DNA of 64,000 nucleotides from Cichorium intybus. Lineage: Eukaryota; Streptophyta; Magnoliopsida; Asterales; Asteraceae. The DNA is taken from assembly GCA_023525715.1 (NCBI GenBank), contig CM042015.1, positions 86,145,750 through 86,209,749 on the forward strand, in the 5' to 3' direction. Shown here one piece after another: positions 28,420 through 40,622 of this stretch. The position numbers and the translations under genes were made by a program. The first letter of the stretch is position 1, and every line of letters begins with the position of its first letter. The notes under the pieces were generated by a model. The model made no database searches and had not been told where the DNA came from. It saw only the letters and a program-made list of their open reading frames with translations.

Positions 28420-29668
28420 TACGATCCGGTAGGAACCCAAAATCTGGTATGAACCACGAGAACTCTTCTCGTCCAATCATTCTCCTAAGGGCAATAACGT
28501 CAAACATCTTCCTTCGACGTGACGCAATCACGTGCGACGCACGTCCACGGAACGAAATACGGACTCAAGGATACGATCATATGTGACGTATGTTCGTCCA
28601 ACGTGATTTAAGTGGGTTTTTTTCTCATTTGTTTCCTTTTTCTTTTTTTTTTTATTTTTTTATTTTTTTTTTCAAAAAAATTATTTTTTTTCAAAAAAAA
28701 TTATTTTTTTTTCAAATTATTTTTATTTTCGATTGTACTCGGTTTTTAGATTTTTATTATTTTTTATTATTTTAATTTTTTTTGTTTTTTTTTCATTTTT
28801 GATGTATATTTTTTAATTTTTAATATTTTTTAATCTTAATTTTAACGGTTTTTTTTTCGTATTTTTAATCTAATCATTTTGGATCATGATATTTTTAATC
28901 ATAACATTTTGGATCATGTATTTTTGGATCATATTTTTTTGCATCTTGGATCATAAGTATTGAATCATTTTGTCGTTGTATATTTTTTTAACTCGTTTTG
29001 GATCATAACAAGTTTTGGATCTTGGATCATAACGAATTTTGAATCTTGGATCATAAGTTTTGAATCATAAAACACATTTTGGTTTTAATATTTTTAGATC
29101 ATGTATATTTCTTTGCTATTTTGATGAGTTTTTCACTAAAAATATAAAAATAAACACTTAAATTTTTTTTTTTCAAATTTTTGTTTTTATAAAATTACTA
29201 ATATGATGTCTAGAATGATCTCTTAAATTTTCATAATTTTTGGATAATATTTTTAATTTTTTGATTTTTTATAAAAATAAAAAATAAAAAAATATTTTTT
29301 TTTCAAAATTTAATGATGGTGCTTGTTTTGTAGAGGATTAAATTTTAAGAACTTTGGTTTTTTTAGAATTTTCTTTTACAATGAAAAAAAAAGTTATGGC
29401 CCAAAAACTAAGCGGGGGAATAAAAAAACTCAGCAAACCTTATGGCGACAAGTGTCGCAATCTGGTGGGGGGTCTCGTTCAAATTACCATATTACCCTTA
29501 TTAATTTGTATTATCCACACAATAGTTTTGATTTTTAGACAACTAGCCCCCCAAGCTTTTAAGATGTGACATTTTATTCACATTGAATCTTATCCACTTA
29601 TTTTTCAAGATTAAAGGTCCAGATTTGTCCTTACGGTCTTACTGGATTTTGGGTTCCTACACGATCCT

Positions 29669-29672
<4 letters not shown>
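28414..29672. mobile_element. TIR element 3, bounded by (TA)n
   Basis: The left end contains GGTAGGAACCCAAAATCTGG and the reverse complement of the right end contains TGTAGGAACCCAAAATCCAG, so the termini are inverted repeats of about 30 bp. The 1.26-kb interior is T-rich and carries many degenerate TTTTGGATCAT words at 28870-29110. No transposase. The ends resemble those of TIR elements 1 and 2. Confidence 0.7.

Positions 29673-29761
<89 letters not shown>
29672..29761. repeat. (TA)n microsatellite
   Basis: About 90 bp of TA closing the TA-punctuated cluster. Confidence 0.95.
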
Positions 29762-29762
<1 letters not shown>

Positions 29763-29980
29763 ATAATAGGTTGGATATTAATTAGATATCCATTGGTTCA
29801 ATTTTGGTTGGATATTCAATGAATTTTCATTATCATCCAAAACCGATCTAATCTAATTGGATTCTGAAATTTCGAAACCAATTCAATCCAATTAAGGTTG
29901 GATATCCAGTATAATTGGTCGGTTTTTAATTGGATTTGATCGTTTTATTGGATCGTTTTTTTTTTTGCACACCCCTAACT
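29762..29980 (-). mobile_element. Possible hAT-type MITE fragment
   Basis: On the minus strand the segment begins TTAGGGGTGTGCAAAAAA and continues with words such as CCAATTAAAACC-like runs, a style common in plant hAT MITEs. The matching left terminus is absent; the sequence meets the (TA)n tract. Homology between the 3' flanks of DDB1-B and DDB1-C starts just to its right, so it lies at the duplication breakpoint. Confidence 0.35.
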
Positions 29981-30657
29981 GATCGGTGGTGGTGGTGGTG
30001 GTGTTGGTAGTTTGATAGAGGACGAGATGATGACGAGAATGAAAACCAAAATGATTTAATAATTGATTATGCATGATTGTAGAAAGGTTCCATAATTATA
30101 GCATTTTAAATTTGAATATCATTTAATCTATATGTAAAATATTACTAAATAACCATCGACTGATTCTAGGCTATAATTTGTCCTTATGACCATACAATAA
30201 TTCTGGTTTTTATAATATTTCTCTTGATCTTCAGGTTAAGTTTCAAGAGTTATCTTCCGCATAACAAATAAATAATTAATCTAATTGCATCTGAAATGAT
30301 CAAGAAACTCGAAACCATATCCAACAAATTAAACTCAACCGAACATCTAATGGGTTGTCTAATAACTTTTTAATGGAACCATTGCATCTGCAATACTCAA
30401 CACGTTTGATACAGCATCTGAATGCTTAAGAAGAAGCCTTGAAAGGTCGTAATTATTCAGCACTAAAGGATTCAGTTTTATCAAAAAGCCTCTAACATTG
30501 ACCAGTATTTTTACCATCCAAGAAAAACAAAGTCTATACAAACTTCACAAGCAACACCATACTCTTTTTCATTTCCATTATGCAACAAGATCACAAAATA
30601 CAAACCAACATAAAAAAAGTAGCAACATTTCATGTCAAAGTTTCCAAACTCTGTCCC
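29981..30657 (-). other. 3' flank and 3' UTR of DDB1-B
   Basis: A GGT-rich microsatellite at 29986-30004 is followed by sequence homologous to 46590-47294 downstream of copy C. The last roughly 250 bp before the stop are nearly identical in both copies, as expected of 3' UTR inside the duplicated unit. No separate gene. Confidence 0.6.
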
Positions 30658-33600
30658 CTAATGCAACCTAGTCAACTCTTCCACTCTCTTCATAAGTTCC
30701 TCAACAGAAACACTCATACTCTTGGCAATCTCCTCCATTCTACTCCTTCCAAGATCAAGAAACGATTCAATCAAATCCCCATCCAAGAAATTCCTGGAAT
30801 CCACAGTCTTCTTCTCACTATAAAACGACCTCCATTGTTCATGACTCAACCCACCAACTCCCTTTATAACCTTTCTCAAATTCGTCTGAAGTCTTTCCAT
30901 AAACACATATTGGTCTTGAGGGAGTGAAGCAATGACACCGATTACACCATTCACAGTTCCGAAAATTATGGTCGGGATTTTACCGACATCAGAATCGGGG
31001 AGACGCATTACAAGTGAACCGTGTTGGAACCGGTTCACGAATTCACCCAGATGGTATTCACCCACAACTTCTAGACGCCCTCTTTCTTCATCGGTGGCGC
31101 CTTCACTGTTTTTACGGACCGTAAAAAGGTTAAAGTTGTTTTCGGCTCCGAGGTAAATGTCGTCGTCCAGAATCTCGACTGCTGACATCCAGTTCGCGTT
31201 GTAGTCACGGGCCCGCTCCTCGATTGCACCTTCTTCATGCTGAATAACAACAGAAAAAGCTGGTAAGCAACATAACTTAATCCGGTAAGCTACTTCTTTT
31301 TTAGTTGTAGCAAAACAAACGACTTAATAAATTTGCCTCATTTGTCCTTTTCTTCCATTTCCAAGTGTGCAGTTATTCTCCCAAATAACTTCTAGTTTTA
31401 TTGTATTGAATTAATAAACGCTCTAAATGCATGAAATAGCAATTTACTTCTATTATTTGTGTATTATTGCATCCTAATTTCAATTTTTTCGAGTAAGGCA
31501 TTGTACTTTTTTCAGCTTTTTCATACTAAGGCTTTGTACTTTAACAAATCTACCAACTCTAAAATTATACTTATATTTTGGGCATTATACTTTGAATTAT
31601 CTATCACCTATAGCTTGTTAATGGTTGAAATTGCTATAATTGTGTAGAATTTTCAAAGTACACTGCAAGAAATAGCAACACACTTTAATCTATCCATGTG
31701 TCATAGCATCCCACTTTTTTCTGTTATAGCAATGTACTTTCAACCTTTTTTTTCTTATGAAGGCTTTGTACTTTGAAAGATCTACCCACTTATAGCATTA
31801 TACTTTTTAAGTTTTTTACTTACTAATATACTTAGAAAATTTACCTACCTATAGCAGTGAAAATTGCTAAAAACGGGTACATTTCTATTAGGAAGAAATG
31901 AAAGTAGAAATGTAGGATACTATAATAAACAAATCAGTGAAAGTAGGTTGTTATTTCTTGTATTTAACCTCTAGATAGAGAAATGGTAGAATCTGAGTAT
32001 AATATGAGTTGGGTTATTTATACCTTGTATATTAAGAGCGAGATTGATTTCATGAGATCACCAACAACGATGAAATCTCCACGAGTTTGTACATAGAGAG
32101 CAAGAATGTGGCCATAATGTCCACATTCAGATTGTAATTCGTGGGTCCCATCATCACGAAGCATCCATTTGTACAGCTGGATTTTTTGATTTATAGCAGC
32201 AAGAAGTTTACCATTGAAAGCATTTAAAGAGTAAACAGCACCTTTGGTTTCCTTCTCAGCTACTAGCTGCAACTTCCCATCTTCAACCATGAAAACCAAA
32301 ATCCGACCCTGCATTTGTTCATAAATAAAAATTTCACATAACAAAAACCGTCAAACAGCATTATTCATTACAGTACCTTTGTTGGCTCATTTCCCTCTGG
32401 CATAACATAGGCTGTCCCAACACAATAATACGCATTATTATCATCCGAAAAGGAGCAATTCAATATAGAACAACCATACTCAAATTGGTCAAGTGAGTAA
32501 GTTGATATAAAGTCAAACGTCTGGTCATCCAACAACCGAATAGAATGCATCTCGGCATCTTCCGTGCTTGATTGATTATACTTCAAACTACAAATTGCAA
32601 ATGTACGCGACTGTTCTTGATGACAAATACGCCGTGCATGTTCACCAAGTGGAATTGAACGAATATGAAGCTTCTGAATGTCGTCAATTGTTCCAATTGT
32701 CAACTCACCATCTTTTGCAATTGCAAGGCTGTTAAAGAATATAACCGTTAGAATGATTGTAAAAACATTTAAAGAGAAAGGATAATCGATTACCTGTCGG
32801 GAAAAGCAGCAGAATTGAAAGGGCACATGTGACTGACTTCTTTGAGGTTCTCATTGCTGTAGAGTAACTTTTTATTACTGCTGTATATTACTGTTGGTCT
32901 ATCTGAAGCTGCAAAAACATGTGTGGTGCTTTTTGATGAAAATGTACGCAGTGTGATTGGTTGGGTCCCAAGTGACACCTTTTTTCTATCCGTTAATTCG
33001 CCAGTGCTTGTGTTCAGTAAAAAGTTTAAAAGATGTCCATCTCCAAGTGCACACAACAAATAAGGTATCTGTAATAAACAATAAACACTCAACAAGTAAC
33101 ATATCTGATAATAAGTGTTTCTTTTTTACTCAAGGGTTGTTTCTTTTTGACATAATGGGTTATCTGGACAGCTATACATGGCTGTTTCTTTTTTAGTTAA
33201 TCTAGACAGAATGCCTTATTGGGTTAACCAAAAAACCTGGCTTAATGTATTAAGACACTAACCCTTAATGGGTTAAACAAAAAAACCTGGCTCATATTAA
33301 AATTGACGAATATTGTGAAATTTGGTTTTTAGAAGGTAAGGGTAAAATGGTCATTTAGTCTCGTTCAAACAGTTTATTCAATGTAGAAAGCTTTAGACAT
33401 TATGTATACAACATTTTATCCGTACAGACATCGTTGCTCATTCAGCCACTTTATGGGAAAAAGAAACAGCCCCTTAACACAGAAAGAACTACTTAATAGA
33501 GATTAGAGAAAGTCAAGGAAATGAGGCTTTCCCCATCAAGTCGTAACTTTTTACAAATTTGCCCTCATAGATGAAGAAGAATCATACCCCTTCAAAGGCA

Positions 33601-35535
33601 CAAAGAAGAACAGAACGCGGTATAATTTCACCACCTAATTGTTCCTCAGTGATGAGATTTAAATCGGGGAGTGAAAATATCTTGACACTAATATCCGTCC
33701 ACATACCAACTGCAGCAAGATTACTATAATTTGGATTTTCTCCAATTGGATTTATATCAAGACATGAAATATCATATTTCAATTCTGCGTGCTTTTTTTC
33801 TACTAAAACACCATCACCAATTTCAAGGTAGATCAGATGGCCACCTCTTGTAGCCAATAGAACCTATTATGGGAATTAAAAGATTAGTGATTAGTCACCA
33901 TCAAAAGACCAAAATACCCTTGGTATACCTGAGTAGCATTAGCAGTTGCAACATTTATAGAGTAATCACTGGGTGCATGCCATTTGTTTCGTAGCTCTCC
34001 TGAACTTGAACTCACAAGTCTTACAGAACTTGAAGTAACCTGAAACATGATTTATTCCAAGATTAACTGAATTAAATATTTAAATGAATATCTATTAAAT
34101 GTGGTAAAGATAAGTATATACCTGAACAAGTTGATTATGGACAGCATCATGACAAAAAAAAGTCTGTACTTGAGAACAAAAACCCTCAATTTCAGTTTCT
34201 TCCAGCTTATCTTCCAAATTCAAAGCCAATATTCTAGTCTCACTAATGAAACTAATAACCAAAAACTTGTCATATATATCATCTGTTGCTGATCTTAGTG
34301 ACCACATTCCTGTAATACCTTGTACTTCCACAGAGGCCTTCACAATGAGAAAATGCATAAATAATTAATTATCAAACTTACAAAGTATTGCCAAAAAAAG
34401 GGGGACAAATTACCAGTTCATTTATAATTATACCAATTCCGTTTCTAACAATGCGAAGGGAACCATCTTTATTTGCGCCTGAGCAAGTCACAACTTGCCC
34501 TTGACCATCCCTCTCTAAGTCAACCACACAAAAGTCATCAATTGGGCCCAAGTTGACATACCTTTCTAAAACTTCTACATAAGAGCCTTTTGTATCAGGT
34601 TGGAGATTTAACTTTACAAGCTGAAACAAAAAATGGGAAAATGTTAAATTATATTAACATTTGACATTATTGATATTTTTTTAATTTTTAAATGATGAAA
34701 GCATTGCATACCTGAGAATCTCCATAGCTTGAGCCAACATATACGAATGCATTATCAAGATATGATATGGTTGATGCTATAGAAGTTTCTCCTAAAAGCT
34801 CAATTTTGAGTCCAGTAACTCTATAATAAATAAAGAAAAGTGTCTTTTAGAACAAATGGGAATAATATTTAAATGTATATAGAACAGAAGTTTGAATAAC
34901 AACTCACTTTTCTTTTTCATGGGCTATGACAAGTAAGTGAAGAAGGCCACTATGGTCACCAAGTAAATATCTGGAACCATCTGCATCTACCCTTCCATAG
35001 GCTCTAGTAATAGACTGTGAGTTCATGAGACAATGCATCAGTCAAGCTCTAGAAATAGCAACATACTTTCATTTATTTATTTATTATGGCATCAAACTTC
35101 CTTTTAAATTATTGTATTTTGAAAACTCTACCCAATTACAGCACTATCATCAAAATATAGATTTTTCAAAAAGTACAATGTCATAATAAAGAGATTTTTA
35201 AAGTACAATGTTGTGGTTGGGTAAAATTTTCCAAGTACAATGTCTTAATAAGAAAAACATTGAAAGTACAATGTAGTAATAGAAAGAAATGAAACAAGTA
35301 AATGGAAGTACATTGTTATTTCTTAGATTTAGCCCAAAACTCAGATATGAAAAGACAAGCAAATAAACGAAAGTACGTTGTTATTCCTTTATTATATATA
35401 ATACTGAACAAAGTTTTAGAAGTTTCACTTGACTTGCAGGTCTAATTGGTATTATAGCATCATAAATTCAGTTTCTTCATTTTATAGGATTGTACTTTGA
35501 AACTCTATTCAATTATAGCATTGCCACCCAGATGA

Positions 35536-35607
<72 letters not shown>

Positions 35608-37566
35608 CTGCCATTCTGAAACTGGGTACAAGCTTCAATAGTACAATGTCAAAATAAGAATAACATTGAAAGTACATTGCTGTGTTTGACTTACAGGTCT
35701 AATTGGTATTGCTTTAAAAGCAGAGGAACTACAGTACACAATTTTCTCTTTCCCAATGATTAAAACACCACAAAAAGGTGGTGGAACTGGTATTAGCAAA
35801 TCAGCTCCATTATCAAGATTGTTCTGAGACCATGGACCTTCAACAAAGACTTTATCTTCCAAAGACACTTCATATGTTTTTACATGGCGAGCATCTTTAT
35901 TATCCTGAAACCAAGCAAAATGGAAGATTATTTAGTTATTTTCTTTCATTTAGGCAAGAAAAGAAAACTTCCAAAAGAGTATATATATAAAAAGGAAGTT
36001 GCAAACTTTTTAAAGGACCTAACCTGGTAAAGAACAACAATTGTAGGCTTTGGACAACCGTATAGAAATTTGATATCCAAAACTTGAAGCTCTTCAAGCC
36101 TGATGACAACTCAGCATACATATAGAAAGAGAAAAATAAGTCTAAATAATCTCAAATATCAATATGGTTTACAAAAAGCATTCTTAGGTAACAAACACCT
36201 GATGTTAAATGCTTCTTTGAGTTGTCCTTTGTTATCAAATGGAATGACCTAAAGAAAAGAATAGTGTGAGTACTCTTAGTGAACTTGAAAGCTAAATAAT
36301 CTCTAAAATCAAAAACATATACAGGAAATTACCTTGAATAATCCATCATATAGATGGAGTCCAATGAGTCTGCAGTCAGGGTCAATTATGCCAATCTACA
36401 CACATCAAACATGTAGACATAAATATGATGCAATCATATATTGCTTTTAAAGCAACTCGATAAGTACCTTGCCATTGTCTGTAGGTCTGCCTATTCGATC
36501 TGACACATCACCCATTGCTCTACAAAGATCATAAACAAGTTTGTAAAAATAAGAACACGTTCTTGAAAATAATTTAGCTTTGTTTTAGTACAAACCTTGT
36601 AATAACCTCATTTTCTTCCGCATCCCATTGAAGAACACAAAACTTGTATCGTTCGGTTACAATAAACAGAAGGTCTTGTGTTTCACCCTTCAAAAAGCAA
36701 TAAAATAAACAACAGAACAATGTGAATGATGCAAGAAAAATATCATATGTTTATTGAAAATTACAAATAATTTACTCACACGAGGTCGAAAAAGTTCTAG
36801 TGTTGCAATTCTTCCATATATTGGCACATCTAACATAGGCTGCATAAAAGCAAATTTGCAATTAAATCATAGTGATAAATGCATCTTTCAGACGCATGTG
36901 TAGTCCTGCAATTTTAATCCAAAAACACATACATAATGTCTTCATTAAAATCAAAAATAAACTTTAGATGCATTATAGATGAATAGATTATAAGAGTACA
37001 ACTAACCTGCAGGCCTTGTGGAGTAAGTAAATGAATCTCGATACGGGTACATTTCCTGGCAACAAATGCAAGGTGAGCAAGAATGATTTCTTAAAATTAT
37101 GCAATTCAAAAAAGAAATTACTTTGAAGAATTGATTGCTAAAATTCCAGGAAAAGGCTACCAAAAAGTAACTCGGAAAAAGAAATTGCGACATCAATTGC
37201 AAACAAAACAAGCAGTGTGCTTTCTCAGCCTCCTAGACAGTATCTACATCCTTTTAAAGGGATTTTTAGTAAAAGATCGACAAGAATTCTACGTTCATCT
37301 TTTTTTGATTACTTTCCCAAATAATCATCAAATTTCACACATAATAAGCTCAACTTTCAGCGCCCGATCAATAGAACGCAATCTTTAGTCGATGCTCGTA
37401 ACCACTACGAATTTCAACGAAATATACGATTTGAAACCCAAAATACAAAGAGGAAAACTTACGCGATAATAAGATTGAGTTCTTGAGGACCAGTGAAACT
37501 GCCGACGCATGAATGAGTGACATTCGTTGGCTTATGAGCCGTAACAACGTAATTATATGCACTCAT
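30658..37566 (-). CDS. DDB1: DDB1 copy B, complete, 19 coding exons
   Basis: UV-damaged DNA-binding protein 1, adaptor of CUL4 E3 ligases in DNA repair and light signalling. Coding exons on the minus strand: 37463-37566, 37007-37055, 36780-36839, 36596-36687, 36468-36519, 36333-36395, 36200-36249, 36024-36099, 35695-35904, 34908-35014, 34712-34820, 34414-34620, 34122-34337, 33929-34039, 33588-33863, 32794-33068, 32377-32728, 32024-32308, 30658-31239. All introns are GT-AG and phases agree, giving 1,091 residues (Arabidopsis DDB1a has 1,088). It covers three WD40-like propellers and the helical C terminus ending RVEELTRLH. Exon 12 has an in-frame 6-nt insertion (Ile-Ile) absent from copy C. 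I see no stop or frameshift. Exon 7 borders may be off by one. Confidence 0.95.
31428..31962. mobile_element. MITE-like inverted-repeat element in intron 18 of DDB1-B
   Basis: The left side carries GAAATAGCAATTTACTTCTA and the right side the inverted word GAAAGTAGGTTGTTATTTCT. Between them are many copies of TTGTACTTT-like words. The same element lies in copy C (about 48034-48550), so it predates the duplication. Confidence 0.45.
35049..35326. mobile_element. MITE-like element in intron 9 of DDB1-B
   Basis: Ends AGAAATAGCAACATACTTTC (left) and the inverse of AAGAAATAACAATGTACTTC (right) form imperfect TIRs. The interior holds AAAGTACAATG words in both orientations. An equivalent copy is at 51595-51866. 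It shares its terminal words with the intron 18 element, so they are one family. Confidence 0.5.
35539..35602. repeat. (TA)n microsatellite in intron 9 of DDB1-B
   Basis: About 64 bp of TA. At the homologous place copy C reads only AATAAATACATACGAAACTG (about 52075), so the tract expanded in B, or contracted in C, after duplication. Confidence 0.95.
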
Positions 37567-37810
37567 CTCCCTTTACGCCGCTGAGAGATCTCTGGCCTAA
37601 AACCCTTTCTCTCCCTCCTCTTTCTTCGATTTCTGCAAGCAGACAGTCGATGCTGCCGTTCAAAAAAGATAAAAACAAAAACAAAAAGACGGTCAATGCT
37701 ACATAAGACAAGCCCTCGCCTTCCCTCCACTTTTCAAGTGTAGCGTAACTATCACGTTGTGAGTGTCACGTAAACGTCAGTAAACGTCACCTGAGACTCC
37801 CCATTCTAGA
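37567..37810 (-). promoter_or_regulatory. 5' leader and proximal upstream region of DDB1-B
   Basis: Homologous to 1860-2040 upstream of copy A and partly to 54343-54450 upstream of copy C. It contains a pyrimidine-rich leader and AAAACCCTTTC (plus-strand reading) about 35-45 bp before the ATG. No clear TATA box. A hAT element begins 253 bp upstream of the ATG and may have displaced more distal promoter sequence. Confidence 0.4.
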
Positions 37811-37818
37811 ACGGGAGC

Positions 37819-38854
37819 CAGGGGCGGAACTACTATGGGTCCTGTGTGGCACGGGACCCTACTCAATTTTTTTCTAGAACTACTATGGGTCCTGTGATGG
37901 CTCGGAACTACTATGCCAACAGTTGTTCTTTTTGCTGGGTTCTACTGCAGTTCGCATGTTGGGTTCTAGGCTTTTTCTTTTCGTGAGGGTAATGGTGGTC
38001 CTTAGAAGAAACATGAAGAGGATGGACATTAATGATAGTATAGTTTGCATAAGGAACACAAAGGAGGCAAGTTTTGAGACATTTACGTGTTAAGAAATCA
38101 AAAAATGTTAACAGATCCTCTCCACCTTGCTTCTCTGCTCTCCACTCACCAGCATAAGGCTTCGCTTGTTCGTTGTTCCCCCTCCAATTCTTTTCCTTTG
38201 ATTCCTTTGATTTCTTCTGTGCCATTGTCATCTAATTTTTCCTTTGTCGTGGCCGGTTTCTATAGACTTCACAGGCTTGCTCCCTTCCCGGTAAAACTCT
38301 ATATATATTATATCCAGTCCTTTTATTCTTTCTCTCAAAAAGGAAAGTAAAAAGTGATAAGTGTTAAAAGAAAACCTAGCTAATCGCTATATTAATTTAT
38401 TTTTACGTTTTATTATCAATTTATTATTCATATTTGTTGTTTATAGTAAAGGAATTTGTAATAACGTAGCTTTAGCTGTTTATTTAATATTTATATTTGC
38501 TAAATGTAATTATAATGCTTTTTTCCTAAAAAAGTGAATATAACTTAGATAACAACTTACATCTCCTATTTCTATAAAATTTACTCATTACTTATAATAT
38601 CATAATGATTTACGTATTATATTTTTATAAGAAAATATTTTGAAACATGCAACTTAAGCATTATGATATTGAAGTCTTTATTTCTTAATGTTATAATTTT
38701 TAGCAAAATTAAATTTGTTTATCTGATTTTGTTCTATATTAGTTTCAGCCCCCTTAGTTTTACAGCTTACGTTCCGCCCTATGTGATTCTTAGTATATTG
38801 CATCAGGAAAAAAATTTATGCCACTACTGATGTATATTTCTGATTCTGCCACTG
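37819..38854. mobile_element. Non-autonomous hAT element with intact target duplication
   Basis: Starts CAGGGGCGGAACTAC and ends CTGATTCTGCCACTG, whose reverse complement is CAGTGGCAGAATCAG: hAT-type CA[G/A]NGGCGGA termini. The 8-bp direct repeat ACGGGAGC flanks it exactly (37811-37818 and 38855-38862), the size expected for hAT transposition. Length 1,036 bp. The interior contains a short GC-richer stretch (38080-38290), possibly captured sequence, but no hAT transposase. Confidence 0.85.
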
Positions 38855-38862
38855 ACGGGAGC

Positions 38863-39125
38863 TACTGTCTGTATCCCCCTCTAAGACTAAGAGGAGTCGT
38901 AACCCCTCACCCCAAGGGGTTGGAGTGTCACGTAGGCTCCACCTCACCTTCTCCTCACCCATTTAATTCTAGGAAATGGTAACTCATCACCAACCCCTCA
39001 CTTTTTTTAATTAAATAAATAATATAACTAAATTAAACTAAATAACAAATTATATTAAATTAAATTAAAAAAATAATTAACAAAAGAAAACATTTCATTA
39101 GATATGAGAGATTATGAGTAATCAC
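38863..39125. other. AT-rich spacer with a possible small MITE
   Basis: CACCCCAAGGGGTTGG near 38910 is palindromic and ACCAACCCCTCA occurs near 38990, which might mark a small Tourist-like MITE. I could not find a target duplication. The remainder is AT-rich and contains nothing I recognise. Confidence 0.25.
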
Positions 39126-39544
39126 CGTGAATTCTTAGGTGTGTATCGAGCCTTTAAATAATACAACAATACAATGGAATGATAAAGGAAAATAACAACA
39201 TTCCTAATTTACAGGAAATATAAATAGAATTCTAATCTATTGTGATCATTCCTATTACCCCCCGCAAGCGAAGTGGGGAAAGGACCAACACGAAGCTTGT
39301 TACGAAAATCTTCAAAGAGAGGACGAGGCAGACTCTTTGTGAAGATATCTGCTAACTGAAGGTGCGAGGGAACAAACTTGGTGTGAAGCTTCCATGAGAG
39401 GACAAGTTCTCGAACAAAGTGATAATCAATGTCAATATGCTTGGCGCGCTTGTGCGAGACATGATTTTGACTGAGAAATAAGGCGCTTTTGTTATCACAA
39501 AGAAGAGTTAGCGGAGATGAGGTGACAACGCCTACTAATATCAC
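39126..39544 (-). pseudogene. Ty1-copia 3' end: RNase H tail, polypurine tract, LTR piece
   Basis: The minus strand from 39544 encodes the end of a copia RNase H (LLCDNKSALFLSQN, HIDIDYHFVRE, LADIFTKSLPRPLFE). It is followed by the purine tract GCTTGCGGGGGG near 39259-39270 and an LTR-like sequence to about 39126. The 5' part of the element is absent; it meets the Athila-like LTR on the right. Confidence 0.8.
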
Positions 39545-39557
39545 ATATTTTAGTCGT

Positions 39558-40504
39558 TGTTGAGCCGTATTTTTAGTGAAATTATATCATATACATCGTG
39601 GTATTCTCACTTTTCGTGCCAGCACTTGTTTGGAAAGAAATAATGAAAACAGGGACTAAAAGCGTGCAATTTGGAAGGAGTTTGAAGATCAAGGCAAAAT
39701 CAGGAAAAAACGTACGCACGCCGCAGAATTCATCAACGCGCGACGTAGGTACGAGGCGGTGGAAAGAATTCAAATTCCGATAAAACAGGGATAAACCCCT
39801 ACGCGCGACGCGGGATCCATCAATGCGCGACGCGGTCTCGAGATTTTTGCAACTATAAATAGAGGCTTTTAGGTCGAAAAAACTAGCGAAGACCTGGTGT
39901 GAAATCGACCCCCAAGGCTCTTTGACTCCGAGATTCAGCTTCAGGAACCATTTATTGGTATTTTCATGTTTTTATCTTTAATTTTCAATTAGTTAAGTAG
40001 TTAGTAATCATTGGCTAATATCTTTGGGAGTGACAACCATTGATATTTAGTTCTAGTTTCTGCTTTTAGATCTTTTGGTTACTGTTTGTATCATTGGATC
40101 TGAGTTTTTGAGTTAATGAATCATTTGGTTACAAGTAATTGCTTCTTTTCGATGTTTTATGCTTGTGAATGAATTGTTGGATGTTTGGATTGTGTTTGAA
40201 GTTTGATTTGCCTTTGTTTGCTTCTGATTTGGAGATGTACTTCTGATTTCAGTAAGTAACAATGTTTGGTTGGTAGTTTAGTGTAGTTCATGCTTGCTTG
40301 GGATTGTTTTAGTTTATGCTTTTTGGGATTAGTTGTCAAAAGTTAGGAACTAGGTCCTCTGACTGTAGCGTGACACTGCAGTTGGTAATCTGTCACCTGC
40401 CTCGACCACGTAACTCCTGTGGATCGACCCTGACTTCCACTGTGCTAAGTGAGAGTGAGGTTTATTTTCTTATTTTTGACCGCATGACGACCGCTGCGAT
40501 GTCA
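39558..40504 (+). mobile_element. Athila-like Ty3-gypsy 5' LTR
   Basis: Begins about TGTTGAGCCG and ends GCGATGTCA just before a tRNA-Asp primer site. It contains a TATA box (CTATAAATAGA, about 39851) and the terminal part GTGGATCGACCCTGACTTCC typical of this lineage. The left border is inferred from the TG start only. Confidence 0.65.
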
Positions 40505-40509
40505 AATTT

Positions 40510-40527
40510 TGGCGCCGTTGCCGGGGA
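40510..40527 (+). other. Primer binding site, tRNA-Asp
   Basis: TGGCGCCGTTGCCGGGGA, the standard primer site of Athila/Tat gypsy elements, six bases after the LTR end. Confidence 0.9.
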
Positions 40528-40622
40528 GTTGTGAGCTTGAGAATAGGTGATTTGTAGGACTTTTTAGTTTTTGATTTTTAGTAATTTTGGTTTTTGATTT
40601 TTCGGGCGTGTTGCATTAGTGC

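Noticed and set aside
30580..30927. Plus-strand open frames antisense to DDB1 last exons (also 30932-31156 and 47298-47793)
   Set aside because: They are shadows of the conserved minus-strand exon and occur identically in both copies for that reason.
38863..39010. Tourist-like MITE from the CACCCCAAGGGGTTGG palindrome
   Set aside because: No target duplication or clear second terminus; listed only as an unassigned spacer.
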